Shown here: positions 38,242 through 49,979 of the stretch, piece by piece
How the letters are laid out: each line of letters begins with the position of its first letter
Position numbering within the stretch: position 1 is the first letter of the stretch
Origin: Tetrahymena elliotti 4EA
Taxonomy: Eukaryota > Ciliophora > Oligohymenophorea > Hymenostomatida > Tetrahymenidae
Direction: 5' to 3'
Assembly: GCA_000231825.2 (NCBI GenBank)
Contig: JH720300.1
Location: 1,833,635 to 1,897,634, forward strand
DNA: 64,000 nucleotides
Notes under the pieces: model-generated
Database searches by the model: none
The model's input: only the letters and a program-made list of their open reading frames with translations
Told to the model about the DNA's origin: nothing
Translations under genes and position numbers: made by a program

Positions 38242-41200
38242 TCAAATTTTATTATTATGAATTACTCTGTATTCTTCAAGCAGCTTTTCTATCAAGTTGA
38301 TGTAATGTTCCTTTTTCTTATGTAAAAGGAAATATTAAACCCTTTCACTTTGTAATCTATGAGCTAGCTTAATTAGTTCTAGCTAACTGTGGTGTTCCAG
38401 GTGAGTTCCTTTACAAATTGCTTTGTAAATAGATTCTGCATCTCTTCCTTTCATGATTTTAACAGTTTTGTGGAAAGCAGGAATGACACAATCTATATCT
38501 TTGATATGTTCAGCTATATTTGACATTTTCTTTAAATAAAATGGACATTTAGGTGAAAAACAGCAGTTTCTAGCTAAATTAGAAGCAATGTTAAAAGAAA
38601 TATTAAATTTGTTTTCTTATTTAACAAGCAAATCAATTTATTTTTAAATCAGAGGAGTTGCTTCTAGATGCAAACTATACATTTCTTCTTAATATTTTTA
38701 TTTGAGTATTTAGTAGCAATTATTGTATATTTTCAAGGACTCCTCTTTGATAAAATATATACTCTTTTGCTTTTTGATATTACTATACACTTTGAAAATG
38801 TTCTCTTCTATTTCAGAGGTATTTCTATCATAGTTGTTAGGGTATTTCTAGGCATGAAGAAGCCAAATCCACAGTAAACCTCCACTGAATTTTTCAGAGG
38901 GTACAAAATAATTACAAATAGCTTTCATACTAGTAAAAAAATTGAGTTTTCCATAATTCATAAAGTTGAAGCTTTCTTTGTAAATAAAAATTTTACACTT
39001 TTTTGTAAACTCAAAGAAATTTTTTTCTTTTAAAGCAGATTCAACAACATTCATAATATTACGAATAGAAGGGTACTACTTAACATCACCTACCTCATTT
39101 TCTATTATTTTTTGCTCAATCTTTTTCAACTCAGACACATCATAACCTACAATTCCAAAGTAGGTGTGCAATCTTTCTAAATTTTTAATACCCCTTTTCA
39201 AATAAAAAAGATTAAATTTTTGTAAAATGTTTTGAATTGAAATTACCTAGAAACTATTTCTTATAAAATGGCTTCTAAAATCTACTTTATTTTTTTCTCA
39301 TCTGTAACTTATCCTTTTTTGTAAAGATAGAATAGAGCTGCTAGGGCTTTAGAAGGATCTTAACACTAAGTAGGATGTCCTTCATGATAAGTAACCATTG
39401 CTTGTCTTGGTTAATTAATTATCATCTCACAGTATGTTTTGAAAAAGGGTCTATCACCATAAACAATCTCTATTGAATGATAGATTTTATCAAGTAATTC
39501 TTTAATGTAAGTAGATTATTCTTAATTCAGCAAAAAGATTAAAAGATTAGCTAATAATGCTAAGTAAGCTTCTGAATAGCAAGTATCTACATTGTGCATA
39601 ACATTGAAGTTCATTAAAACATGGAAGAAAGAAGTAGATAGTAATGGCTTAAGATCATAGTCTTTAGGTCCAAATAATGGAACAACTGCATCTATTTTTT
39701 CTTTAAGTTACTCTGATCTATTATAAATTTGAAATTTAAAATTAAATTCTTTAAAATTTATTCTAATAAAACTACTCTTAAAATCAAGATAAAAAAAGAA
39801 TTAAGCAATGAAATTCTTGAAAAAATATAAATATTGTTTTAAAATAATTCAAAGATTACTTATAATAAAAAAGTTATGTCGTGTTTAGATCATTTAGAAC
39901 TTATTTTTTAGGTTGATATTGAGTCCATTTTAAAGGTTTGTATCCATGATTCATTTCAAATTAGCTCCTTGTTCCATATTCAGCACCTATGTAAAAACCA
40001 GCATTCAAGTTTAACTCTTTGTCAGGTGTGTTTTGAATAGAAATAGTATCCACATTTGCGTTTATACGAGCAATATCGACAATCTAAACAAGATAAGGAT
40101 TTATCATAGAGCCATCAGATCTTTAAAGCCTATTTATTTTTCAAATTAAAATTTTTGCAAATTAAATTAATTTTTTTACTTGACACCTAAACCAACTAAT
40201 GGGAAAGCGGATATGAGATGGTATTAACTTTTAACTTGCTTTAATCCATCAACAATATCATCCTATAAGAAAACATCTTTCATGTTTTCTAGAGAAAAAA
40301 TGGACCTTTCTTGGTCACTTTCTTGGCTGATAGAAGATTTAACCTTCAATAATTCATCAATAAAATAATTCTTCATCTTTATGAAAGTTTCAACATCTAA
40401 TCCTCTCATAGCAAGGGCTCTTTAATGAAATTTACCAATTTCAGTTCCTATCCTAACTCTTTCTGTTTCTTCTTCTGTATCTAAATCACCTATTCATGAA
40501 GTTAAAAAATATTATAAATACTTTAATTTATGTTATTGAATAGTTGCTTTACCTACTGTATCCTTTATCAGCAAGTTTGAAATAGACTTAATAAGGACGA
40601 TGAGGTTGTAACGAACACGATTTGACTATTAAGCAATAATACGTTATCTTACAGTCATATTCTAAATTGGTTTATTAGTAGGTATATTGGTAATATTGAT
40701 TTCAGTAACTATCTACTCCATATAATTTGTTAAAAAGTCAATAGCCTTTTCAACACAATTTTTATCAAAATCATCTTGACCATATTTTATCAATATATCA
40801 TTAACCCAAGAAGAAAATATATTGATCATTTCATCTACATCTAAATCTCTCTCTTTAAATATAAACTAATTTGGATCTTACTAAAATTAAATATAGTCTC
40901 CATAGTTTTCTAAAGACACAACATAAGTTCCACGTATTACCTAATAAGTTAATTAAATTTATAATTAAAATTAAATCTATGATAATAATTGTAGAAATTA
41001 AATACCCCCAAACCCTTTTACCCAACACATATCTATTATGAAAGACTCATGTTGCTTAAACAAATAGTTTTATTATTTTCTCATATGTAGGGTATATTAA
41101 TTATTTATTTTTCATTTAATTCTTAAAATAATAGTTTTTATAATTTTAAAATTACCTTTTTTGAAGGTTATGACCAAGGATATTACTAAACATCTGCACT

Positions 41201-42016
41201 AACTTTAACTATTTCATTAAAAGTTATTTAAGGAAGTATATCTTAGATAACTTAGCTAATGTAATAATGCTCATTATCTTAATATTGTTTTAAATCTTAG
41301 CCACTAAAATATTATTCATATGAATAGCAAACTTTATGGTTTAGCTATTCTGTTGAATAGTTTTTTTGAATAGCAGATGCAAAGGGTAATTGTTTTTTAG
41401 GATCATAGTTTCCTAAATTTACAAAGAAAAAATTGCATCTAGCACCTATTTTTCTGAATTCATTATTTAATTCAGAGAATATTGCAATTTCTTAAGCATG
41501 CATGAATAAAATTATAATAATGTCTTTATCCTTTGATAGCTTAATAATTTAAGACAATATTTTCTCAAGAGTTATCATTCTAACAAAGGAGGACCAATAC
41601 TATTTCATTTCTCCTGAAGTTACATCAACTCTAACATTAGTTCCGAATTTCTCCTAACAAGCAGGGATAAACCTCTTGATATAGTCTTCATAAATTTTTT
41701 AAGAGCAATATAACTCTTAATCAAGCTACACTTAATTTTGATAGTAATATCTACTTTCATTATTGCTCAGCTGCTCTTAAAAATCATAAGAAGTGAGCTA
41801 CCAATTTAGCTTATTCTTCTCAGAATATGTTTAGATACTTCTTTACACATGGTAGAAATTTTGCTTATTATTTTCACTTATAGCTTTTTTTTTATTAATA
41901 AGAATAATTATCAACTTTAAAGAAAATATTTTACTGAAAACGTGCTTTTCTCTATCAGTCTACTTTTATGGTACTTTGTAGTAATAATATTACTTATTCT
42001 CTATTATATTATCCAT
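38242..42016 (-). CDS. 1083-residue protein of unknown function, possible vWA-like segment
   Basis: Six exons: complement(38242..39193, 39247..39717, 39860..40129, 40180..40489, 40553..40940, 41156..42016). They sum to 3252 nt with all phases consistent. A strand-helix-strand unit at about 163-202 (DIIIILFMHAQ ... ARCNFFFVNLG) resembles part of a von Willebrand A fold, but no DxSxS metal site is seen. Later parts include a basic, helical region (VRQRIIAQQSNRVRYN), a conserved-looking block FPLVGLGVKL followed by NPYLVQIVDIARI, and a C-terminal helical domain containing CYSEAYLALLANLL and YHEGHPTQC. There is no signal peptide or clear membrane span. I do not recognise the family and do not assign a function. 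A further in-frame 51-nt intron (41884..41934) is possible in exon 1, since that segment is AT-rich and bounded by GTAAAA and AAAAAG. Confidence 0.85.
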
Positions 42017-42275
42017 TCTGAACAAAACTTTGACTTTGCTTATTTTTTAATTATTTAAAAATATTAATATTTGAGATTCTTTTTATGGGGATTCCAATTT
42101 ACTTATTTTTTATTAATCTAATTATTAAAGTGTCTTTGATGATAATATCCAAAATACAAATTGTTTCTTCTCAGATTTACTTAAGTGACTGATCAAAAGG
42201 ACCAATCAAAAAGTTTATGCTATCAAAAAAAAACATTTAGACAAAATAATAAATATTTATCTATCATACGTATTT

Positions 42276-42450
42276 ACCAATATTTACAAGTATATTATAC
42301 TTAATTACCAAAAACCTTAAACTGACTAAAATAAAAGCAGTAAAAATAAATATTTAATTCTTTTAAGATTGAATTTTCTTTCTTAATTAATTTACTGTAA
42401 AATAAGGGTTTTGCTGAAATAAGAAATAAATAAATTTAAAAACATTTGAA
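42276..42450. repeat. diverged direct repeat, copy A
   Basis: It begins ACCAATATTTACAAGTAT and includes TTTTAAGATTGAATTTTCTT and AAAAACATTTGAA, in the same order and orientation as copy B at 43049. The copies differ by many substitutions and small indels. Confidence 0.6.
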
Positions 42451-43048
42451 ATATACTCTAATCCCGCTGTTTTTTTGCAAGACCAGCAGTTATGCAAAAT
42501 AGTGGGATTCAAGTATTTAATATAAAAAGAACATAAAAAATATTTGTTAGTGAGTTTTTCTATTAATAAAAAGAGAAATTTTAATTTGAAAGAGAGGTTT
42601 ATCTTTTAAAATTTTGTAAAAAATTAAAATTCCTTTTTTCTAAGTTGATTTGTAATCTTAATTGTAATTTTCAAAACAAACATAATTTTTTCAATTTTCA
42701 CTCCTCAGTAACAAAATTCTTTCATTCATAAAAATTCTCGAAATATTCTCGAATCAAAATATTGTTCTTTGTTTTTTGAATAATTTTAAAGATACCTTTT
42801 TCGGTTTGTTAAAATGTTATATCTTTAGATATCATGCAAGTTGGTCTTGTAGAAAATTTAAGAGATTTGATAATATTATATAAGATAAGGATGAATTAAA
42901 TTTATCAAAGAATTTTAAGTTCTAATACTTCACTTTTTAAAATTAAACAAAACTGTGTAAGTCTATATGAATAAGTAAAAAAAGGAGTTGATTAAAAGTA
43001 TCTTATGTTAATAATAAGGATATATTGTGTTCACATGCATGTTAATCT

Positions 43049-43200
43049 ACCAATATTTACAAATATATGATACTTAACTAAATAAAAACCTAAAATAATT
43101 AGATTATTTTTTTAAGATTGAATTTTCTTTTTGAGCTAATTTCATATTTGTTAAGAATTCAAGTGAAATTTTACAGAAAATAAATGTAAAAACATTTCAA
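43049..43200. repeat. diverged direct repeat, copy B
   Basis: It begins ACCAATATTTACAAATAT and includes TTTTAAGATTGAATTTTCTT and AAAAACATTTCAA, matching copy A block by block about 770 bp away. Confidence 0.6.
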
Positions 43201-43677
43201 TTATTCAGAGCAATTAAATTTTGCTAAAAATTTTTAATGATAATATTGAGTTTAAAATTTTTTGTTGAATTGTTGAAATTGAATTTGAAAAATGAATAAA
43301 TCTAAAATAAACCGATAAATGAAATGATGAAAATATCTTCTCCTTATTACTAACCAAAATAGTTAAGAAAGTAAATTACTTAATCATAATAAATTAAAAA
43401 TTACAGATAAAAAAATTAAAAAATGATTTTTTTGACAGTTTCTCAAATAAAAAACAAAATAATTGAATTATTCAATCACTATATAGGTCATATAATACAC
43501 AGTTAATGTTAAAAAATAAGGATCTTTCATAAAGCTTACAGAAAACTGAAATAGTCAAAACTCCATTTAAATTCATTTCTTAAATTATTTAAAGTTTATT
43601 GAAAATAAGCTGATAATATCCACTCCTTTTATTACTTTAAAATAAAGTTAATAAATTTAATGATGATTTGTAAATAC

Positions 43678-45846
43678 TCAAAATAGAGAAAGCTTGATGT
43701 TAGACATTAGAAATTTGAAACTTCTCCAAAATAAACTATTTTTCCTGTCATTGAACAGTTATTTCCACTTAATTTTTTTAATAAAATTAATTTCACTTGT
43801 TTTTAATGTTGATAAAAATTACCATAAATTTGATTCAAAATCTATCATTGTTTTACTATACTTTTTAATACATTCAGTAAGAATATAGCAACCTTTGTTC
43901 TTAATGAAATTTGTTCTAAAATGTTATTTAAGAAGATAAAATTTGCTACATTAATTATAATTTTACGCTAAACAAAGACTTAAATATATCATTTTGGGCT
44001 TTTGTGATAAAAATTAGCTGATAGTTTCCATCGAGCTACAAGTTAGTGAATTCTATGAAGATAAAAGAACAAATTATGTAAGACCTTTTTAAGTATGTGT
44101 GAATTCATCAAAAATCATTTTAAATTTCTAATCTCCTAAACCAACTTAGCTATTAAATAATTTTCTTTAGTTTTAAAATATTGTAATTAATGGACATATT
44201 TACCTCAATCTTAAACTCAGATAATTTAAGTTTGGATAATTATTTACAATTAATCCAAGCTATTTGCATCCATCTTCAGTCAGAAAATTTTACCTTTTTC
44301 AATTACAAAATAAATAGAACCTAAGACTATAATACTTTTTATACATAATATTAATGAATAATCTCTTTAAAATTGGCTGCTGTATCTATGGTATTTCTCC
44401 AAAAGACTCTATTTCATTATAGCCAAGAAGTAATTCAAGAATTTCCAAATTCGGAAGATTCAGCAATTTTTTGATGTTTTTCATGCCTTTAGATGAAATT
44501 TAATTACATCTTTTTAGTAAAAAATAAAATAAATAATTGACAAATTATTTTAAAATTATAATAAACTACGATAATCCTAAATGAAGACTTTTTAAATTCA
44601 CTAAGCAGCTTACACTTTCAAACATGATATTTGATAATTTATTTTTTAACTAATTTAAACTATTTTTTATTTACTGTAAATTTTTTTAATAAAATTTAAA
44701 ATACCTATAGCACAACATGATTTCTTCTACTTAATAAAGATATCTTAAATTTTGAAAAAATGCTTCAGCTTTTTAGAGATCATCCAATATTTTGGCCAGC
44801 TAAAATGAGAAATAAACCTACTTTAAGTGACCAAGTCTAAGTAAATAGCTTGAAAATGCTTATAATCCAGAACTTTAAATTGGAGTATCTGAGAAATTTA
44901 GCTAAAGACATTTTAATTATTGTATTTAACAAATTGATTCCATTAAAATATTTATTTTCTCTTCTTGAATAATAGGCAATTGTAATCTTATATTTATTTA
45001 CTATATATTTTAATGAGACTAAATACTTCTACATAATTTATTAATAGTCTCATCACTGAAATTATAACCCCTTTTTTTAAAAATATATGCATTTCGAGAT
45101 TTTCAAACTTAAAATTTTAAAATAAAAATTTGATATTTACAATAGATTTATTTTAAGCTTTTGTATAGTGTGAGATTATTCTATTAAATTACTTATCTTA
45201 TCTACAACAGAATCTATTTCAGTAATTTTTATCACTTCTGCTTCGATTTGATTTTTATCTTTCTTAAAAAGTTTCTACACTTTTTAGCTAACAGTGATCA
45301 TTAGTTCTTTAAGATCATCAAAATGAGATGGAAAAGAAAGAATGTTGTTAATATTTTAAAGATCAAAGTCTTTTTCTAATCTTATATAAATCAAACATTA
45401 AATTTTTGTTTGTTATTTTATTATGGAAAGTCAATCAATTTAACTTCATCTTAAATAAAAAATATAGAAGAAGAAGAAGAAAGTACATAAAAATCATAAT
45501 AACTTTTTTCAGCTTAGAGAAGCATGTCTTTAGAATCTCAATATTTTCTAAGGCTTGTTACATTTCAGCTGCATCATTTTTATCTTTTCTACAAATTATA
45601 AAATTCATTTAAAACATACATATAGCATATTGGATAATCATGTTATTAAAATTCCTACATTTTGATTTTAATATCATCAGCACCTGTAAAATTTACATTC
45701 TTTTCATCAATCAATTTAAATATATCTTCAAAAGAACCTTCAATCCTACTTGTTGTAGAATCACTTGATAAAAAATAGTTTTGATTTCTTACAACTATCA
45801 TAATAATTTGAATCTTTAAATATAAATGATTAAATTTTTTTATCAA
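43678..45846 (-). CDS. leucine-rich-repeat protein, 5' half unresolved or frame-broken
   Basis: The 3' part is well supported: complement(43678..44149, 44204..44293, 44345..44509, 44570..44659, 44705..~45100) with consistent phases and 45-60-nt introns. It encodes irregular leucine-rich repeats of the ribonuclease-inhibitor style, for example LKSLHLGLSCNQIS, LPNLEILELLLGYNEIES and YPNLNYLSLRLR, and ends in a basic helical tail before TGA. Such repeats usually bind proteins. Upstream, coding-like sequence continues in other frames to a likely start near 45801 or 45846 (SSDSTTSRIEGSFEDIFKL). A simple joining of 45380 to 45068 fails by one base at an A7G4 homopolymer, and exon borders at 45400-45650 are uncertain. 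The gene may have missed introns, a sequencing error or be decaying. A GAA/CTT microsatellite lies at about 45466-45483. Confidence 0.7.
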
Positions 45847-46505
45847 AAATATTAATTAAAATCTTAATCAGTTTTAATTATCAAAAGTTTTTTCTGTTTT
45901 TAAAAAATATACACCCAATACAAATCTTTTATTTTTTAATGTAAGCAAATTATTTGGTTTTAAACTTAAACAACAAAAATAATTTAGATTTTTTTATTAA
46001 AAACAAATTTGAAAAATTAAAATTTCTTTATGATAGGTTTGATAGGACAAATTACTTTAGAAATTATTTATTAGATGTTAAAATTCTTGAATTTTAAATA
46101 GAAAATATTTATTTACAATTTAATATAAATTTCTCTAAATTCATAAACTTTTACATATAAAGATCTGACTGTTTATTAGCAATACATAGATAGAGCTATT
46201 TATATAATTTAATTTATTTTGAAATACTTTTATTGAATATGAAATAGTTATTATTTATGATATAATATTATTTAATAAGCTAATTATTCATGACTCAAGA
46301 GGTTACTCATTATTTTTACTATTTTTTATTTCTTATAAACAAACATTTATTTGATTTTACCTTGTTCTTTCAGATTAATAATATACTTACTTTTATTTTA
46401 TTTCTATTTTTATTGTATCAGATATATTTATTCCAGTCTGGAGCTCTTATTTAACCCAAGCTGGTATAGGGTCATATACATTAACCATGCAAGAGGGCTA
46501 ATTAT
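45847..46505. other. intergenic spacer
   Basis: An AT-rich spacer between the 5' end of the LRR gene and the 3' end of the next minus-strand gene. No ORF with protein-like composition was seen. Confidence 0.6.
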
Positions 46506-47816
46506 TCAATATTGCTGTGCTTTGGGAATATGCTCTATCAGGACGATGGATTAAATCGAACTTAGCTTGACAATTTTATTAAGCATTAAGTCTATAATTT
46601 ACTATATTTTCGATTTTATCAGAAACTCCCTTGCAGGCTGAAATTTCTGATCTACTTTTTTTGTAACACTTTTGCAAACATTGAAAACTACTATAGAAGA
46701 AACTAGTAAACAAGAACAGCAACTAAACATTGAAAAAGTAAAAGACATCCTCTCAGTTATTACTTAAAACACAGATTTTATCATAACCAAAAACTTTGAA
46801 AGAATGAATTTATATTATTCTGTAACAATAGACTAGAAATGAAAATTATTGACAGTTTTCCATCCTTTCATTTCATTCAAATATTTAAGAAAATTCCATC
46901 CAGTTCTAATATTAACCTCAGTATAAGATAAAAATTCTACACACAAATCAGACCTAAATGCTGCAAGCAATAAATCAGCTAGCTTATCATCATCACCTTA
47001 AAACTTGCTGATATAAGAAATTTTTTTAACAACTAGAATTATCTTTAATATATTATAGATATCTCCGTCATCTATATTATTTATTTGATCATCTTTCTTT
47101 TCTCTAAATATTATCTACGAACAATCTTTTCTAAGACCCCTAACAATATATTGATAGCCACTAGATTTAAAAGATAATCCAATATAGTCTTCAAGGATAT
47201 TAAGCAAACTTTCTTCTTTATCCTCTTTGATAAATACATGACGAGTTGAATAATTATAAGAGGGATCTAATTTTTGTAATGTCTACTGAGCTTCTTTAAT
47301 TTAATTCAAAATAATATTTTATGTATCAAATTAATAACCAAATACACAATTTTCTTTTTAACATATCCTGTATCCAGTATTTAAATTTCTAATACCTTCA
47401 ACTTATTCTGGATTTGATTAGAAAAATTTAACAATTTCTTCTAAATTTTTCATTTCTTTTTTAGGGTTATCAAGTGATGGGTTCAATTAACTACAATTCT
47501 CTTCAACACCTCCAAATTCATCAAAAATATCTTATTATCTTTAATGAGCTTTATTTTTAATTGGAGATTCATCATCCTAAATATTTAAAGATTTTTAGGA
47601 TTCATTCAATACAAAACCATTTGCACTACTTTCCCTTCTTTAATTAACTGCCTTTAGATATTGCCAAAGAGATAATTCTAAGTCAGGGATATTAATCTCA
47701 TAATTTTCTTCGTAAGGAAAAGTTTATTTTTACATATGTTGCATATCATTTCTAAATAATTCTAAAGCATGTAAATTAAATATTCTTCCAATTTTAATAT
47801 CCATTTACTATCCCAT
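46506..47816 (-). CDS. 436-residue ORF of unknown function, probably 5'-incomplete
   Basis: An open frame of 437 codons from ATG 47816 to TGA 46506, intronless over this span. It starts MGQQMDIKIGRIFNLHALEL and includes an acidic, Ser/Asn-rich linker, a Glu/Lys helical region, a block RTGWNFLKYLNEMKGWKTV and, near residues 357-382, a hydrophobic Cys-rich stretch (MSFTFSMFSCCSCLL...) that could span or touch a membrane. I recognise no family. The chosen ATG may not be the true start: a frame with protein-like sequence (DDSRTVLILWDSKW) overlaps it, and more coding-like fragments lie just upstream. It is therefore better seen as the 3' part of a larger gene or pseudogene. Confidence 0.65.
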
Positions 47817-47837
47817 AATATAAGAACAGTACGAGAA

Positions 47838-48375
47838 TCATCTTAATATGAAGCCAAAAATATCTCTTAATTTCCTATTGTCATAGGAGGGAGTATTTGT
47901 TAATATATTCTAATAATTTTAGTAATTATTTCCAAAAATAACAATAGCTTTCTTCTGTAATGGTTTCTAGCTTATCTTATTAAGTATTTATTCATAGGAT
48001 CATTAATATAACCTAAATCTAATCAAAACCTTAAACTCAATGCTTCATAAGCCTAAATAGATGGATCTACTATTTTTATAGTACACTTAAAGAATATTTC
48101 TTAATTTGGCTTTAAATATGGAATAAAGGTCTGCTTTAATAATTTTATTCATTTTCATTTTAATTTATAAAATTATTTTTATTTAGAGCTATCTTTGACT
48201 GAGAAAATGAATTATTTTTTTCAATCAATTAGTCTTCCTCTGGAGTACAGAGGATGAATTAAATTGATCCTTTCTTTGAATCATTATAAAATCGAAGATT
48301 TAGTAATCTACCATGATTTATTCCTAAGGGCTTTGTTGATTTACATTTTCTTAAAAGAGTATTTATTTTTTTAAA
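47838..48375 (-). pseudogene. coding-like fragments in different frames, 5' part of the 46.5-47.8 kb gene
   Basis: Three protein-like segments follow one another on the minus strand: one containing KPLGINHGRLLNLRFYND and FILCTPEED, one containing LLKQTFIPYLKPNQEIFF and KIVDPSIQAYEALSL, and one containing KPLQKKAIVIFGNN and PSYDNRKLRDIFGF, which ends at TGA 47838. The second and third can be joined by a plausible 59-nt GT-AG intron, but I found no acceptable intron joining the first to the second or the third to the ORF starting at 47816. Only 21 bp separate the TGA from that ATG, too little for two independent genes. Frameshift mutations, sequence errors or unusual introns would each explain it. 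Confidence 0.45.
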
Positions 48376-49979
48376 AATTTGAAAAATATAATTTGTTTTA
48401 TTAAGTTTTAGATTATAAAAAGTTAGATTTTAAGTTTAATTTAAAGGCTGGAAAAATATCAAAAAATTAACAAACAATGATTAATTAGATCAAATTATTT
48501 TTTGTAAAAAATTCATCAGTTCAAAGATTAATTTTAGAATCATAAGTGTTTAGCCTAACAATTCTCATAATTTATGACAATATAAAACTCTACAGAAATG
48601 AAGAAAAAAATATGTAAAAAGTGTCTAAATATCCATAAAAATATTAATCTAATCAAACCAAAATACCTTGAAGATTTTTTAAGCTAAAAGAAATAATCAG
48701 ACTTTTTTAAATTACAGTCATAAAAATAAAAGAAAAGCAAAATAAATATTAAAAATTATTTGATTTCAAAGATAATTTATTTTATCTATTCACCTGATGA
48801 AAAGCTCCATAAAAAACGCTTTTTATTCTCAATAAAAATATACAAAATGATTTTTAAGGCCTGATTAAACAAATTGTTGAGCTTAAAATCCTGTTTTAAA
48901 AGATTATCATTAATTTATCACCTAAAATCACAGAAAAGCAGAAGAAATTAAGATTTGTTTGTTAGCAAATAAAATTCTTTGTTTGAGTCAATTTATAAAT
49001 TGATTTGTTACCCTCATAAATTCAAAAAAGCTTTGCATATAAAAAATTTGATTTGATTTTTAACATTTCAATATACTTTTAGAATTTAATGGTAAAATTT
49101 ATTTGGGGGAAATTAAAAAATTTGTGAATAACACAAACTCAGATTGAAAAAATAGATTAGTAAGCAATAATTGTAATATAACCCTAAATATTATTATGTA
49201 AAATCACAAAAGAATTTTTAATTAATGAAGAAAAAAAAATAAACTCCTAGTTTCATTAACGAAATTAATCTTTTGTTAACTCCCTAAGCAGTAAAAAAGT
49301 TAAAAAATGTATTTATTTTCTCATTTTAATATAAGTAATAAACTTTTAAAAAAATGATTAGAAAATTCTAATATTATTCTTTTACATAAAAAAACTTTTA
49401 TAAGCTTTAATAATTAGCAGAATATATTTCAAAAAAGATAGCATCCAAAACTTATCAATAGAATTTGAATTGAATTTAAATCTTCTCTAAAATATCATAA
49501 GACATATAACTTAGGAGTAACAAAAATGTTAAAATTGCTATAGCTTCTCTTTAATTACAATTTTTGAAATAAAATAATTTATTTAATTTGATAAGATGAA
49601 AAATTGAACGCAAAAAGAAATGTTTAGAAAAATAAATGGGTAATAGTATTTTTTTATTTCTAAAGCTGTTTTGTTGAGAAATAATATTTACTTACTAACT
49701 CTACAATTTTAATTAATTTAGATTTATAAAATATAAACCTTTCAAAAAATAACATTTATGTAAATAATTAAATTAATATTGATAGAATTAAAAAAATGTT
49801 TCTACTTTGATTCATATTTTTATTTTCTTGAATTTAAATAGATTACTTACTAAAATTATCAAGAAGATTGTTTAATAAAACTTTTCAAGGCAAAACTGCT
49901 AATAATTAAGTATAATTCTTAAGTAAACGATTAACATTAAAAAAGCTTACTATTCAAAATTTGAAGCTCATAAACAAGG
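48376..49979. other. 1.6-kb divergent intergenic region
   Basis: AT-rich DNA between the minus-strand fragmentary gene and the plus-strand Cache sensor gene. No coding sequence or notable repeat was seen. Confidence 0.6.

Larger units (their letters stand above)
42017..43677. other. intergenic region with diverged direct duplication
   Basis: The region is upstream of the 1083-residue gene and downstream of the LRR gene, both minus strand. No coding sequence is supported. It contains two related blocks (42276-42450 and 43049-43200) and a short imperfect hairpin near 42460-42510 (AATCCCGCTG facing GTGGGATT). Confidence 0.6.

Noticed and set aside
42460..42510. Possible tRNA-like or structured RNA from the hairpin AATCCCGCTG / GTGGGATT
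   Set aside because: The pairing is short and imperfect, and no A box, B box or cloverleaf could be drawn.
43694..43888. Plus-strand 64-codon ORF
   Set aside because: Antisense to the last exon of the LRR gene, whose frame is continuous there.
45466..45483. GAA microsatellite as a CRISPR-like or regulatory repeat
   Set aside because: It is a simple trinucleotide repeat, probably intronic in the LRR gene.
46351..46554. Plus-strand 67-codon ORF
   Set aside because: It overlaps the 3' end of the better supported minus-strand 436-codon ORF and has no supporting features.
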